Positions 9,518-21,831 of a DNA stretch of 64,000 nt are shown piece after piece; the first letter of the stretch is position 1; every line of letters begins with the position of its first letter. The translations under genes and the position numbers were made by a program. The notes beneath the pieces were generated by a model that saw only the letters and a program-made list of their open reading frames with translations, made no database searches and was not told the DNA's origin. This DNA is from Meconema thalassinum (Eukaryota; Arthropoda; Insecta; Orthoptera; Tettigoniidae), in assembly GCA_946902985.2 (NCBI GenBank), contig OX336388.2, forward strand, positions 1,508,110,545 through 1,508,174,544, read 5' to 3'.

Positions 9518-9730
9518 ATTCAGTTGTCCCAGAGAGATGTTTTGGAGAGCAATTGAGACGATTTTATTGATCATAGATATCGTCTTACTGCCGGCGTTGC
9601 TTAGCTGTAACAGTATATATTATCTAAGTACCTAACTAACTAAACAAATGCATAAATACATAACTGGCTACAAACGTCGTCTTATTATTAGAATATTGTG
9701 CTATTCTAGACAGAGCAATTAATTCTGGAG

Positions 9731-10114
9731 TAAGCTTGCCACGGTGGGTGAGTGGTTATAGTGTCGGACTACCAACCCCAAGATTGCAGGTTCGCCCCTG
9801 GCCATGGTAAGTGATTTTTGAAGGCGACAAAAAACACGATACTCATGTCATACGTTGTTGGCATGTTAAAGAACCCATTTGAATTCAGTAGGCCGTGTTC
9901 AATGGCAAAACTAATCTCGGAATTTTCCGCCAACACAAAGTTCCTCCATTCTCTACTTGAAAGCGCTGTAGTGCCAAGGAGATTAGATATCTAACCTCCT
10001 TGACTTTCATAGCGTTCAAAGGAACGACGAAATTCGACATGCAAGCTACCCTCTGGGTGTCAATTAACAAAGCTTGTACCAGGCACCCGAGGCCATACGA
10101 TATTATTATTATTA
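9731..10114 (+). mobile_element. SINE-5, full copy
   Basis: The tRNA-like head has an A-box region GGGTGAGTGGTTATAGTG and B-box AGGTTCGCCCC. The 3' end is GGCCATACGATATTATTATT. Flanked by TAATTCTGGAG (9720-9730, 10115-10125). The second copy is at 13053-13431. Confidence 0.78.
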
Positions 10115-10271
10115 TAATTCTGGAGCAGTCTGATAACTATTCATTTTCATACCAGTATATTCTCAAGTGTAGGCTATATAATATACCTAGGTATTACTTG
10201 CTTTTTAAAATTTCGGGTACAATTAAACAATAAACAATGGAATTAAATTAAAAAGTTCAATTTGCCACGTA

Positions 10272-10599
10272 GCCTCCGTGGCTTAGGCGGCAGCACGCCG
10301 GCCTCTCACCACTGGGTCCGTGGTTCAAATCCCGGTCACTCCATGTGAGATCTGTGCTGAACAAAACGGAGGCAGACAGGTTTTTCTCCGGGTTCTCCGG
10401 TTTTCCCTGTCAAAATTTCATTCCAGCAACACTCTCCACTATCATTTCATTTCATCTGTCATTCATTTAATCATTTGCCCCGGAGGAGTGCGTCAGGCCT
10501 CGGCAGCCGGCACAGTCCATATCCTCGCCGCTAGATGGGGGCTCCATTCATTCCATTCCTGACCCGTTCGGAGACTGGAAGCAGGCTGTGGATTTTCAT
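10272..10599 (+). mobile_element. SINE-1, full copy
   Basis: Same family as 9186-9517. Flanked by the 16-bp duplication TTCAATTTGCCACGTA (10256-10271, 10600-10615). Confidence 0.85.
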
Positions 10600-10615
10600 T
10601 TCAATTTGCCACGTA

Positions 10616-11230
10616 ATGGCTTACAATATTATCGAAGAATTTATCAGACTATAAATTTGTATATAGTCACTGTTGCATATAATTGCTCAGTTATTGATAT
10701 ACGAGTATATTTGGCTATACATTTTCCCCTTTGTGGACAGTTACGTTGATTCTGAATGAAAATATTTTTGGATTATGCAGAAAGAAGCGTGATAATTTCT
10801 AACAATAATAGAGTAAAAATAATTGCATATAATATCCCAAAATACAGATAGCCTATTTTACACTCATTAGTGATTAAAATTAAATTGATATGAAATAACA
10901 CGTCATATTCTTAATTAGGATTAAAAATAGTGATTTGAGAAATTTTATTGTAATCCTAGTAACTAGGCCACGTCTGTAACTAACTATCCAACCTAATTAA
11001 TAGCAGGTGTGTGTGGCTATAATTGAACGGCCAGAGCTGAAAACATCTAGTCAGTTTTCACTACTTTATAAGAGAAAGAAGAAAACGTTACTGACAGAAT
11101 AGAACTTAACAAACACACTGTATCAGTCATCTCTAATGTGAAGCAACTATTCAGGTTATATTTGTTTTAGCGGAATATCAATTTCAATAATAAACAATTT
11201 TTCAAATCAATATTGGGAACGTTGCCTTTC
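10616..11230. other. Unassigned, AT-rich
   Basis: No ORF of note and no recognised repeat. Confidence 0.5.
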
Positions 11231-11241
11231 AGCGCCATGGT

Positions 11242-11563
11242 ATCGACAGTAGTGGCTACGCGGGCTAAAGCCCAGCGTTAGGTCAAGGGGCCAAGCTCTC
11301 TGCTGACTCGGTAGACGCGTGGGTTCGAGCCCCACCGTCGGCTGTCCTTGAAATGGTTTTCCGTGGTTTCCCATTTTCAACACCAGGCAAATGCTGGGAC
11401 AGTACCTTCTGATAGGCCACGGCCGCTTCCTTCCATATCCTTGCCCAGTTTCATTCATCTTCATCCATTCCATCTCACGTCCCGACGCGCAGGTCGCCCA
11501 CGGGCGTCGACTAGAAAGACCTGCACTCGGCCTCTCAGGAGGCCACACGACGACAAAAAAAAA
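11242..11563 (+). mobile_element. SINE-4, full copy
   Basis: tRNA-derived head with B-box GGGTTCGAGCCCC near 11321, a body with GGTTTTCCGTGGTTTCCCA, and a 3' end at a hairpin-like CTCTCAGGAGGCC followed by an A-rich tail. Flanked by AGCGCCATGGT (11231-11241, 11564-11574). Confidence 0.8.
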
Positions 11564-11574
11564 GCGCCATGGTC

Positions 11575-13040
11575 AGTTTACTACGGCATACAGCTATTCT
11601 TAATGAACATTTCACATTATATTTTATTGTAAAATGTATTTGGAACATAAAAAGCACCTAAATTCTCTACAAATGTAATTTACAATACCACTGAAACACG
11701 CGGGAATCTTGCAGTGCGGCCAACATTAATTACGGAATACGGCGCTGAAAGGCACCAAGTCATTGACTTTTCTCCTCTGATCGCACTACATGTAGCAGTG
11801 GTTTCTGGATTACGGAGAAGGCTGCCTTAGGCCCTACTTCTTTCTTATGCCGTTTGAAGACCCTTGGGTCACTACTTCTTAATACTAAATATTTTAAAGA
11901 AAGCCATTACTGGCTTAATGCTTTTCAGCACCTGGCTCTACGATTAAGACAAATACCCCTGGTTTTGAAATTAAGTGCCGTCTTGGCCTTTTTCCTGAAG
12001 TGAAAGTTTTACACTTAACCGAACCGTGACTCTAATGTCCGCTCGCCATCTCTAGTGCAGAGGGGGTGGGGGGATGATAAGAAACCCCTCTCCAATTGGT
12101 CTTGAATTTACATTCTGACATTGCCAATACATATTTAATTCTGGTATGAGAATTGTAGTGCAGAGCAATCAGACTTAGAGGCATAACCGCGAAAAGATTG
12201 TTTTGCACACGATGAGCGTTATAATTCCTTTAGAAGCATATTTAAAAAATTGGTGATATACCTACTTTTATTATTAAAGAGTTTCGTTCCAGTTTGTGAG
12301 CAAATAATGCAATGCTACTGATTGTGACAGAGCTCGTTAGTGTAGAGGGGGAACAACGTGGGGCATCAGGGGAACGACCACCAGAGGAGATCGCAGAGCA
12401 CATTCTCAATTCAGGTAGCCCTCCCTTTATATTGATAACCTCCCCCAGTGGGGCTATGGTATGGCTCCAACGTGAAACCACATCAAAAATAACCTTTATT
12501 TCAATCAAAGTGCTAGTGATTAGTATTTCAAAAGCCATCTACTTCGTTTGGAGGATCCTACAGCAATATTCAGTATATTTAATGTTCACTACGGTTTTCT
12601 CCCCTGCTATTGCTATGACAGTGACCACAATCGTAATAATACCGAACATAACATCAAACTCATTATTTCAAATATGAAATGTTTGTACAATTACTCCAAA
12701 TTCGTACTATAATTTTTGCAGGTCCTTGTTACTTCGAACAAAACTTCAAACTTTAAAAGGATGAGAATTGCTTCCTCCTGTGTTACGAGGGACAGATGAC
12801 CACAATGGTCTACTAACTTACCAAGCTTCAACTTCCCATCATATGGAAAAGGCAGGAAATTTATTTCAACTGTATAGTAAAATGTTCGGTTAATTATCCT
12901 GAATTGTGTGAATATTTGTTTTATTTTAATTGTTTGTAAAATGCCTGCTGTCGTTTCATATTGCTGACAATGTCAACACCTAATGTGCACATATGCTTCT
13001 TGCACTGGCCCAACAGTACTCCTATTTGGTCAGTTCATAC
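11575..13040. other. Unassigned; one weak ORF
   Basis: A 121-codon frame on the plus strand (12312-12677) has an acidic N-terminus and two hydrophobic stretches in its C-terminal half. No family was recognised and there is no splice or promoter support. Nothing else was recognised. Confidence 0.3.
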
Positions 13041-13052
13041 TATCATGCTGAT

Positions 13053-13431
13053 AAGCTTGCCACGGTGGGTTAGTTGTTACCGTGTCGGACTACCAACCCC
13101 AAGCTTGCTCGTTCGCTCCTGGCCGTGGTAAGTGATTTTCGAAAGGCGAAAAAATCACGGTACGCATGTCATACGTTGTAGGAATGTTTAAGAACTCATT
13201 TGAATTCAGTAGGCCGTGTTCACAATGGCATAATTAATCTCGGGATTTTCCGCCAACACAAAAAGTTCCTCCCGTCTCTACTAGAAAGCACTGTAGTGTC
13301 AAGGAGCTTAGATATTTAACCTCCTTTACTTTCATAGCGCTCCACGGAGCGATAACATTCGACATGCAAGCTGCTCTCTGGGCGTCAATTAACAAATCTT
13401 GCACCCAGCACCCAAGGCCATACGATATTAT
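13053..13431 (+). mobile_element. SINE-5, second copy
   Basis: Matches 9731-10114 throughout, with the tail CCATACGATATTATTA. A probable imperfect duplication is TATCATG(C/A)TGAT at 13041-13052 and 13432-13443. Confidence 0.75.
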
Positions 13432-13443
13432 TATCATGATGAT

Positions 13444-14094
13444 TATTATTATTTGAACCAGGCAAACAGCTATTCTACACTATAGACTAAAGTGTTGCCA
13501 CGTAGTACCAGTAAAATTCCTTAATATGAAATTCATATTTACAACTATAATTTGGTACTAGAATCACATGGATTAAGTCTAAGACGTGTTTATCTAATAA
13601 ATTTGTTAATTAATAACTTGCAATTTCTTGTCTCAAAAATGTTACTTCAAAAGTAATACAAAGAGAAGTACGGTATTAAAATTGAATTACATGCGTCGTT
13701 GAGTAAGAAGAGTTGCAGCAGTAGGAAAGGAAATAGAAATGTTCTTTATTAAACTAGTCTGTTAGAAAGGCTCCCATTTGGCGCGACCTTATCGTTGCTT
13801 AGTGCGAGTCAACAGCCCCCCGCTCGACCCGTGCTGTGATATTAAAATTCTCTACTGTCATTCCGTCTAGTCTTCTTATTAATTACGGAAGCGAGAAACA
13901 GCTGTCACTTTTTATTTCCTTCACCTTTATTTTATTTTTTTCTCCATTTATCTTCTGAAGAAACTTGATAGCAATATAGTTCATCAAGACAACGGCAAAC
14001 AATCTTGGACTCGTTGTAAAAGTAAATAAAATGTTGGACGTTACCAAAGAGAACCTGGACATAACTCTAAAATATGATAGTAATTGTATTTGTG
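13444..14094. other. Unassigned
   Basis: No supported gene or repeat. Confidence 0.45.
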
Positions 14095-14700
14095 TGTGTT
14101 TGAGTCTTCAGTCTTTTGACTGGTTTGATGCAGCCCTCCATGTCCTTTCCTGTCCTAAGCTATCATATCATCTTTACATAGCTTTCATCCGAGACAATCT
14201 GTTAAATCTATTCTAACCTTAGTCTTGCCCTACAGTTGTTGACCTCGACCCTTCCTTCCATAACTAAGTGTACAATTCATGGGTGTCTTAATATGTGATC
14301 AACCAACCTGTCTCTTCTCTTCATTAGCAGTCTCCGGAAACATCTCTCCTTTCACACTCCCTCTTCACTTGTTACTCTAACTACCCACTGATCTTCACCC
14401 TCCTCCTGTAACACCACATTTCAAACTCTTCTATTCTTCTCTTTTCTGATGCGCCAACAGTCTAAGTTTCACTTCCATAGAGCACCACGCTCCAGACATG
14501 GCTTTCAAAAATGACTTACTAATAACTAAATCTATATTTGATGTCAAGAGATTCCTTTCCTGCCTTCCTTGGCTGAGCCAACCCATCTATTTAAATCCAC
14601 TTTGCTTCGATCATCCCTGTTCTTTTTGTTTCCTAAATAACGGAAGTCTGTAACTTCCTTTAGCTTTTCGCCTGTCAATTTGACGTCAATAGGGGTTTCT
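14095..14700 (-). pseudogene. Non-LTR retrotransposon, C-terminal remnant
   Basis: The minus strand contains, in broken frames, the post-RT block found in many insect non-LTR elements: a SMEVKLRL stretch where intact relatives have LYGSETW, then RRIEEFEMWCYRR about 25 codons later in another frame. Stops and frameshifts are frequent. The RT catalytic motif is not in this piece. The clade cannot be fixed from this region alone. Confidence 0.6.
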
Positions 14701-14779
14701 GATCATCAAAAAAGAAATATTTCATTGAAATGAAAATCTCTCCTTTATTTCCCTGAAGATTAATTTACCACGTTACCGT

Positions 14780-14960
14780 ACTTGAATTGTTTGCCAAGTG
14801 AGCAAACTATCTGCGATCCCGGTAGACGTGTGGCTTCGAGCCTCACCATCGACCGTCCTTGGAATGAATTTCCGTGGTTTACCATTTTAAACTCCAGGCT
14901 AACGCCAGAACGGCATCTTATAGTAGCCAATGGCTACCTCTTTAAAATGTCTTACTCATG
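14780..14960 (+). mobile_element. SINE-4 remnant
   Basis: B-box-like GTGGCTTCGAGCCTCACC near 14830, followed by TTTCCGTGGTTTACCATTTT and a degenerate body. Older than the 11242 copy. Confidence 0.55.
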
Positions 14961-16063
14961 TACGTTCATCATCATTTTAATCTCCTTGAATGAGGTTGTT
15001 ATCAGGAAGGTCAATTGTTCTTAAATCCTCTTGACACATCGAAACTCATCCCCACTCAATGCAGAAATCGTAGACATGCATGCACCGTTGTCTCAATTAT
15101 GATCTTTGGATATCTTCAACCATCGTGAATTCTTTAATTATCTTCTAAGATAACTGAAACTAGAAATAATATTTCGTAGAATTCAACCTCCCTTAGGCTA
15201 GTCATGGGTAGAGAAATAGACCACCTTTGAGACCCAAACTCGTATCCACTGCGTGTCAGGCATATGTGTTGTCTTATTACCCCGTGACAGGTTGCACTTG
15301 ACCACGCTTCAAAGTATGTCCACCTAAAGAGAGGCTATAATAATTTTTATGAATCTGAAATACAGATGTCCAGCTTTCACTGGTAGGTGTGCGAGATTCG
15401 TTACTCGAAGCTGTTGAGCTTCCACCTGTACTCACATAGTTCTCTATTGCTTCTTTCACCACTTAAAGTTGCCATGGTGAGTTTTCATACAATTCTTAAA
15501 TACAAAGAATTTAGGATTTAACCTCTTTGGTGGGCTTTTGTTCAACTTGTATGCTCCATATTAAGCGACAATATCACAATAATAATTGATCTGAATGATG
15601 TTTAACACTAGCTGAATATTGTGCTAAATTCAAATCGGCATGTTTCCAACTCGATGCGTCATTAGGCCTATTACAGGCATCCCATTTATAAAGGCGCTGT
15701 TACTCTTTCCACAGTCTGAGGAGCTCATTTCAGAGCGCTGCACTTTGAGGTTTTTCAATTGCATTGCTATGGAAATAAGCTTGTTTGTGAGGGTGGTATT
15801 CAGTTGACTTAGCACAGACTTGTCTAAAAGAAGTGCTCATGGTTTCCATAGTTACTGGACAAACGTCCACCCGGGCACATGTAATTGCTCGACAAACAAA
15901 GACGACAAATGACTACAGGGCTGTGCTGGATGTGTCATTAACGGGTGACAGTGCACTACTATACTAGATAGAGTGAGATGGAGCACCTTGAGGACTTAAA
16001 GGTGAACTGAATGCACACTGCCAGATGAATTGTCCAAGAACACGCTGCGGCGTGTACATATGA
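14961..16063. other. Unassigned
   Basis: Only short chance ORFs; no recognised repeat. Confidence 0.45.
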
Positions 16064-16450
16064 GCTCCGGTTCGTTGCGTAGTTGCTAGCACTCTTGGCT
16101 GTCACTGCGGAGGCTCATCTTCGATTCCCGGCTCTGCCAAGGAATGCAATTCTTGTCTAAGGGCTGGAACTGGGTATACTCAGCCTCGTGAGACAAAAGT
16201 GAGAAGAGCCGATTCAATTCTCATCTTAGCCATGTTGAAGTGGTTTGCCGTGGTTTCCCACTTCTACTCCATACGAATACCGGGATGGTACCTAACTTAA
16301 GGCCATGGTCGCTTCCATTCATATCCTCATCTGAAATACAAATACACATATTAATACGGCCATAACAATAGCACAGGTTATCAGAAAAGTCCACACACAT
16401 CCAAGTACACGGGGCCACATGACCACATGTCCCAAAACCCCTAAATGAAT
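16064..16450 (+). mobile_element. SINE-3
   Basis: tRNA-derived head with B-box CTTCGATTCCCGGCTCTG near 16110, then TACTCAGCCTCGTGAG, a GTTTGCCGTGGTTTCCCAC block, and a 3' end with CACACATCCAAGTACACGGG and TACATGACC-type sequence. Confidence 0.7.
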
Positions 16451-16489
16451 CATCAGCAACAACAACAAAAACAACGATATCTATCTCAA

Positions 16490-16860
16490 TATTGATTGCA
16501 TGTTCTACGGCTACGTAATGCAACTTTATGTGCAAAGGTTCTGGTTTTGACTCTCGGCTCTGTCAATAATTTAAATCCAAGTTTAAGGGTTCATAATTAG
16601 GCTCGCGAGGATAACTGGGTTGAGATTGAAAATATACTCACCTCAACTATTCTACAGAAATTATTTTTCAGAGGCTTCCGGCATTTTCTTCTGGAGAATG
16701 CCGGACACCTAATTTAATACCACCATTTTCTCCTTCTCAATAGCTGTACCAATTGTACAATCACCACAATTACACAGGGTATCAGACGGATGTCACTCAC
16801 AAGTATGCAGGTCTGATAACCACGACGTCAAAACTTCCTAATGGTTTCAATCACAAACCA
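16490..16860 (+). mobile_element. SINE-3, degraded second copy
   Basis: Follows the order of 16064-16450 in direct orientation: a CTCTCGGCTCTG head end, GGCTCGCGAGGATAA, and 3' TATCAGACGGATGTCACTC. Confidence 0.5.
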
Positions 16861-16959
16861 ATACTGAAAATTCCTCTTATTGTTGTTGGGGGCTGATGAC
16901 CCCGCTGCTCCGCCCCTTAAAATAACAATAGCTTACTACCTTGTTGTTGTTGTTGTTGT

Positions 16960-17350
16960 TGTTTTCATTTGAGGGGTTTGGACTTCGTGATCATTTGGCA
17001 CCATGTGATAGGGTACTTGTCTATAGGATTTGTCTGCCAACCTGTGTTATTGTGATGTCTATACTAGTGTGTGTATTCGTAATTTAGGTGAAGATTTGGA
17101 AGGAAGCAGCAGTGGCCTTGAGTTATGAACTATTCTGGCATTTTTCTGTACTAGAAATGGGAAACTACGAAAAAACACTTTAAAGATGGCTGTGGTAGGG
17201 TTCAAACCAGCCTTTTCTTAGTTTTGCCTCACGAGGCTCAGTGTACCCCATTCCAGTCCTCAGATAAAAATTACATTATTTTGGCAGAGCCAGGAATCAA
17301 TCCCGGACCTCAGGAGTGACAGATAAGAATTCTTGCCGCTGTAAAACTAG
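16960..17350 (-). mobile_element. SINE-3, inverted degraded copy
   Basis: Reverse complement of the SINE-3 body: GGTTCAAACCAGC, CCTCACGAGGCTCAGTGTAC and GGCAGAGCCAGGAATC on the plus strand. Together with the two preceding copies this makes a local SINE-3 cluster. Confidence 0.55.
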
Positions 17351-17436
17351 GCCAACTGAAAATTCCTCCGGCTACCTCTATATTAGTTGAGTTAAGATAC
17401 GTTTGGATGAGGAAATTATTAGGTAATGGGTAAATT

Positions 17437-17505
17437 AGTCGAGATAGCTCACATAGAAAGAGCATCGGGCCGGAAATCCGAAGGTCGAAGTTTGAGTCAG
17501 ACATT
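17437..17505 (+). mobile_element. tRNA-like SINE head
   Basis: A-box-like ATAGCTCACATAGAAAGAGC and a five-pair anticodon-like stem TCGGG/TCCGA with a seven-base loop. Position 33 is C instead of T and the acceptor stem does not close, so it is a SINE head or tRNA pseudogene, not a functional tRNA. Confidence 0.45.
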
Positions 17506-18472
17506 TCAACTCAGTGTTTAACATTTTTATTGCATGTACACAACGCGACAGAATACCTGGAAGTTTGCATTTGGTAGACAAACGGTCGTGTAAATTACTA
17601 ATCTCTATATTTATAAAAATGAAAGTTTGCCTGTTATTTCTGAATTTCCACGGAAATTTGAGTTATTAACGCGTTTCAGACTGGTTTATGATGGTTGCGC
17701 CCAAAAACAAAATTTTTGTCGGTCTGTCTGTTTGTCTGTATACAACTTTGCTCGCGAATCAATCGAGAACGGCTGAGTGGATCATCGTAAAATTAGGTGC
17801 AGATGTCCATCAGAGGCACGAAAGTAATCATTGATGTAACTCTTCTCCAAACATCTCATAAAAAAGGGCCTACCCCCTTAAAATGCTTGCTGAAATGGGC
17901 GTAGAAAGACGAGACAAAGCTCATTCTCTGCGTCTCGATGTGAGAAACAAAACTCGGGAACCCTACAGGCCCCGAAAACCACATTTTAAGGACCTAAAAC
18001 CAACAGTTTTTGAGATACTCCCGGAAAATTAATTTCATTTAATAAACACTAATGAATGAAAGCAAGCCGGTAACTATGGCAACACAATCTCAGAAGTCCA
18101 TCTATTTCTGTAAGACGCAATGCCATTCCATTTATTACAATACTGAGAACGTTCGCAAACGGCTATAAGGTTATCACGGAACCAACTTAAGCTGTCAAGT
18201 TCATCAATACATATATATTGCGCTTAAAAGGGTCAAGGGGTACTCTTGAATTTCTTCACGTGATTTACACGTGAGGGTGTGGTACTAAAGGACTATTATA
18301 TCCCTATCCTATATTATTAAATTATTATTTTGATTATTATTATATTATGACATACGAGGGCGAGACAAAACTAATTTTCAGCCCCTCGGTGGCTCGGAGG
18401 ATACTACGTTTTAAGGCTCTAAAACCACATTTCTGAGATATTCCCAGAAAACTCATTTCAGTTAATAAACTA

Positions 18473-19997
18473 ATAACAAGTAGTTCCGTGAAGAACTATA
18501 CAGCCTATTTTCATATATCCTACTTATGTTAACTGCCACTATCAACATACAGAATATCAGTTTGATTGCTGTAATGCATTCGCAGATACTAAAAACCGAC
18601 TAAATAATTCGGATGGTCGCCATGTTGGATTTTATATACGTAGGTCGTAGAGTTATGTATTGTTACATGAAGCTTATTGTGTACGTGTAGCATTCAAACA
18701 ACAATCGCATGATTAGGACACAAGAAGTAAAAACGAGTTTTTAAAATTTCGCACAGCTGCCATCTTGTGGCTATGGAAACAATGAAATAAATTAGATGCC
18801 AGTGGGTTAACATTCGTATAAGGATTTACTGTTTCAAGTTTCACTGCACTCGGATGGTTAAATTGCGAGAAACGTCCATGTGAATATTTATTATTCACGT
18901 CGCCGCCATGTTGAATTTGTGATCACCAGGTTATTTAAAATCCTATAGGTAAACTTAAGTTCATAGCCACTATGAACATAAAAAAATCAGTTTGATTGCT
19001 ATAATAGATTCGTAGATATACTGAGCCGTCTAAATATTTCGGATGGTCGCCATGTTCGATTATTAAATGTATAGGCCATAGAGTCATGTACCATTAAACG
19101 AAAATTATTGCATAGGTTCAATATTCAAACTTTCACTTCGATCGCATGATTACGACACAAGAAATAAAAACTTAATTTTAAAATTCGCACAGCCGCCATC
19201 TTGAGGTTATATAAACAATTGAACTAAATTAGATACCAGTGCATTACAATGTGTATAAACATTTCCTGTACCAGATTTCATTGCGTTTGGAACATTAAAT
19301 CGCGAGTAAAGTCTATTTGAAATTTTAAATCCACTTGGCCGCCATGCTGCTTTTGCAGTTAACCGGTTTTTTAAAGTCTTGCTGATGAACTTCCAGCAGA
19401 TCCTTTTGTCTCCGTACAAAATTTCAGGATGATACCGCTAACAGTTTCCGAGATATAGAATGCCGGTGAAATAATTTGCACATCCGCCATCTTGTGGTTA
19501 TGTAAACAATTGAACGAAGTTAGATGTCGGTGCATTACTATGTGTATAAACATATACTGTACCAAGTTTTATTGCGTTTGGTTGGTTAAATCACGAGAAA
19601 CGTCTATTTAAATGTCGCAAATTCGCGTGGCCGCCATGTTGGTTTTGTAGTAATCAGTTTTTCAAAAGCCACATAGGTGAACTTCTAGTAGTTTCTTTTA
19701 TCACCGTAAAAAATTTCAGGGTGATATCGGGAATAGTTTCGGAGATATTGAATGCTGGTGAAATATTTCGCACAGCCGCCATGTTGGATTGGTGATACGT
19801 AACAAAATTTGAAGGGCACGGTCGGGGTCGCCCGGAATAGTGCTATGAACTTACCGAGTTTCATTGAAATCGCTCCAGCCGTTTAGATGTTAATAGGGAC
19901 ACACACACACACACCTCACACACACACGCGCACACAGACACACGGACAAAAGGTGATCTCATAAGCCTATTTTTTCAAAATTGATAATAGGCTAAAA
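18473..19997 (+). mobile_element. HINE/DINE-1-like element with about 430-bp internal repeats
   Basis: Begins with the hairpin AGTTCCGTGAAGAACT followed by ATACAGCCTATTTTC. It ends with a (CA)n tract (about 19903-19945) and a stem-forming AAGCCTATTTTT...AATAGGCT at 19960-19992. The interior repeats with a period near 430 bp (ATCAGTTTGATTGCT at 18556 and 18986), with CGCCAT(C/G)TTG recurring at about 18760, 19195, 19485 and 19775. Non-coding. Confidence 0.55.
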
Positions 19998-20430
19998 ATA
20001 GATGACGAGTACAGAAGAAGACCAAATAAGGAGCTATATAGATATACTGAGAAAATCACAGATGTAACCAGGAAGAGATGTCTGGCTTTCTACGGACTTG
20101 TCTCAAGGATGAACCCAACAAGACTAACCAACCGGCTTCTCTAGTACTGGAGAATAGAATGAGTGTGGTTAACAGAAGTTACCAAGGACATCCAAGAACT
20201 GAAGATAATGGAAAGTGATATTAGAAGCCGATCACATCTCAGAAAGATACTTACACAGAAGAGTTTCCAGGACAGACCATCCTGTAAGAATCATCTGGAC
20301 AAAAGAGAGAAAGGAGAAACATAGCCAGTGAATGCGCGAATATTGGGCAAACATCAAGTCCCTCGCCAAGCTGAAAAGTTGCACGTCGTGGTCCGTAGCT
20401 GGCCCATTCGAAAGAAGAACAAGAAGAACA
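19998..20430 (+). pseudogene. RTE-like LINE C-terminal remnant
   Basis: Broken frames encode the RTE post-RT region: an EYRRRPNKELYR-type segment, DVTRKRCLAFYG, RMNPTRLTN, and a final ANIK-like end. Stops interrupt it. It lies between the HINE-like element and the resumed Helitron sequence at about 20434, and ends in an A/G-rich AAGAAGAAC repeat. Confidence 0.6.
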
Positions 20431-21310
20431 AGAAGAAACTAATGAAGGAATGCAAGCCGGTAACCATGACAAAAGTATCTCATGAGGTGACCTCCAACTT
20501 TCCATTGATTTCTGTAAGAAGCAATGCCACTCAATTTATTAAATTTCTGTAAAAGTTTGCAAATGGCTATAAGGTTATCATGGAAACAACATAGACCGTA
20601 AAATTCATCAATGCACTTAAGGGGGTCATGGGGTACCCTAGAATTTTTAAACGCAACTTACACGTGCGATATGTTGCACAGAAGGTCTATTATATTTCCA
20701 AACAGCAATCTTATTTTCAAAAATTTCAGCTAAAAATCCTGAATTTGCATACCCCACAAGCCTTTATAATTTATTAAAGGAGTCTTCCTGGGGATGGGGA
20801 CTTTCCACAACGGTGAGGGTCAGTATTTATTTGACATATATTGCGTTTCGTCAACAAGAATTTCAATATTATTTTCACGTCTGGAAGTACCTGTTAGGTG
20901 AATTTAATTTGAGAGCACATTTTAACTAATCATTTTTCTGTCGACAAACGGGTTCATCGTAAAGATGATTTTGTTTGACACTGTGTGGTTGATATATCTT
21001 TATGTTTATGTACACCTATAACTCGTGTTCGGGTGCTTGGAGCATCGTAAAATTAGGTATTGTAACCGTGAGTCAATACACCAATCATTTATAAAACTTT
21101 TCACCGTACTTCTCATAGAAGGGTTGGTATAGGGAAAAACTTTTCAAAATACATGCTAAAATAGGCGAAAAATAAAAATTATTTCAGAAAGACGACCAAA
21201 GCATATGTTGCGCTTCTCAATGTGTGACACAAAACTAGGGAGTCTATAATGGGTCTCCGAAAACCAAATTTTAATGCCCTTAAATTAACAGTGTCTATGA
21301 TATACCCGGA

Positions 21311-21643
21311 AGCCTCCGTGGCTCAGGCGGCAGCACGCCGGCCTCTCACCGCTGGGTCCGTGGTTCAAATCCCGGTCACTCCATGTGAGATCTGTGCTGG
21401 ACAAAACGGAGGCAGACAGGTTTTTCTCCGGGTACTCCGGTTTTCCCTGTCAAAATTTCATTCCAGCAACACTCTCCACTATCATTTCATTTCATCTGTC
21501 ATTCATTTAATCATTGCCCCAGAGGAGTGCGTCAGGCCTCGGCAGCCGGCACAGTCCATATCCTCGCCGCTAGATGGGGGCTTCATTCATTCCATTCCGG
21601 ACCCAGTCGGAGACTGGAAGCAGGCTGTGGATTTTCATTTTCA
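21311..21643 (+). mobile_element. SINE-1, inserted in the Helitron
   Basis: Full copy flanked by the near-identical 15-bp repeats TATGATATACCC(G/A)GA (21296-21310, 21644-21658). Helitron copy 1 shows the unoccupied site near 2290-2302. Confidence 0.87.
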
Positions 21644-21831
21644 TATGATATACCCAGAAAACCAACTTCGTTCTGATAAACTTATGAAGGAATGACAAGC
21701 CCCGAACCATTGCAACAGTAGCTCAATTGATAGCGTCTGGTTATTAATACCGAAGACCGTTCAAGAGCGGGTACTTCTGCTAGTTCAAATAATAATAATA
21801 GTTATTATTGATATTGTTATTGTTGTAATTT

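Larger units (their letters stand above)
17602..21783 (+). mobile_element. Non-autonomous Helitron (copy 2), complete but interrupted
   Basis: The 5' end TCTCTATATTTATAAAAATG at 17602 follows A17601, and the 3' CTAG at 21780-21783 is followed by T21784: the A/T target of Helitrons. A hairpin CCGTTCAAGAGCGG (one mismatch) lies at 21757-21770. The 5' region has the GTCTGTCTGTTTGTCTG run and the AACGGCTGAGTGGATCATCG motif frequent in insect Helitrons. Three homologous blocks match those of copy 1. It is interrupted by a HINE-like element (18473-19997) plus an RTE scrap (19998-20430), with AAACTAAT on both sides of this insert, and by SINE-1 (21311-21643). No Rep/helicase coding was seen. Confidence 0.72.

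Noticed and set aside
12312..12677. 121-codon ORF with hydrophobic segments as a possible membrane protein
   Set aside because: Unrecognised, AT-driven hydrophobicity, no splice, promoter or homologous context.
17437..17505. Functional tRNA gene
   Set aside because: C instead of T at position 33 and no closing acceptor stem; read as a SINE head.
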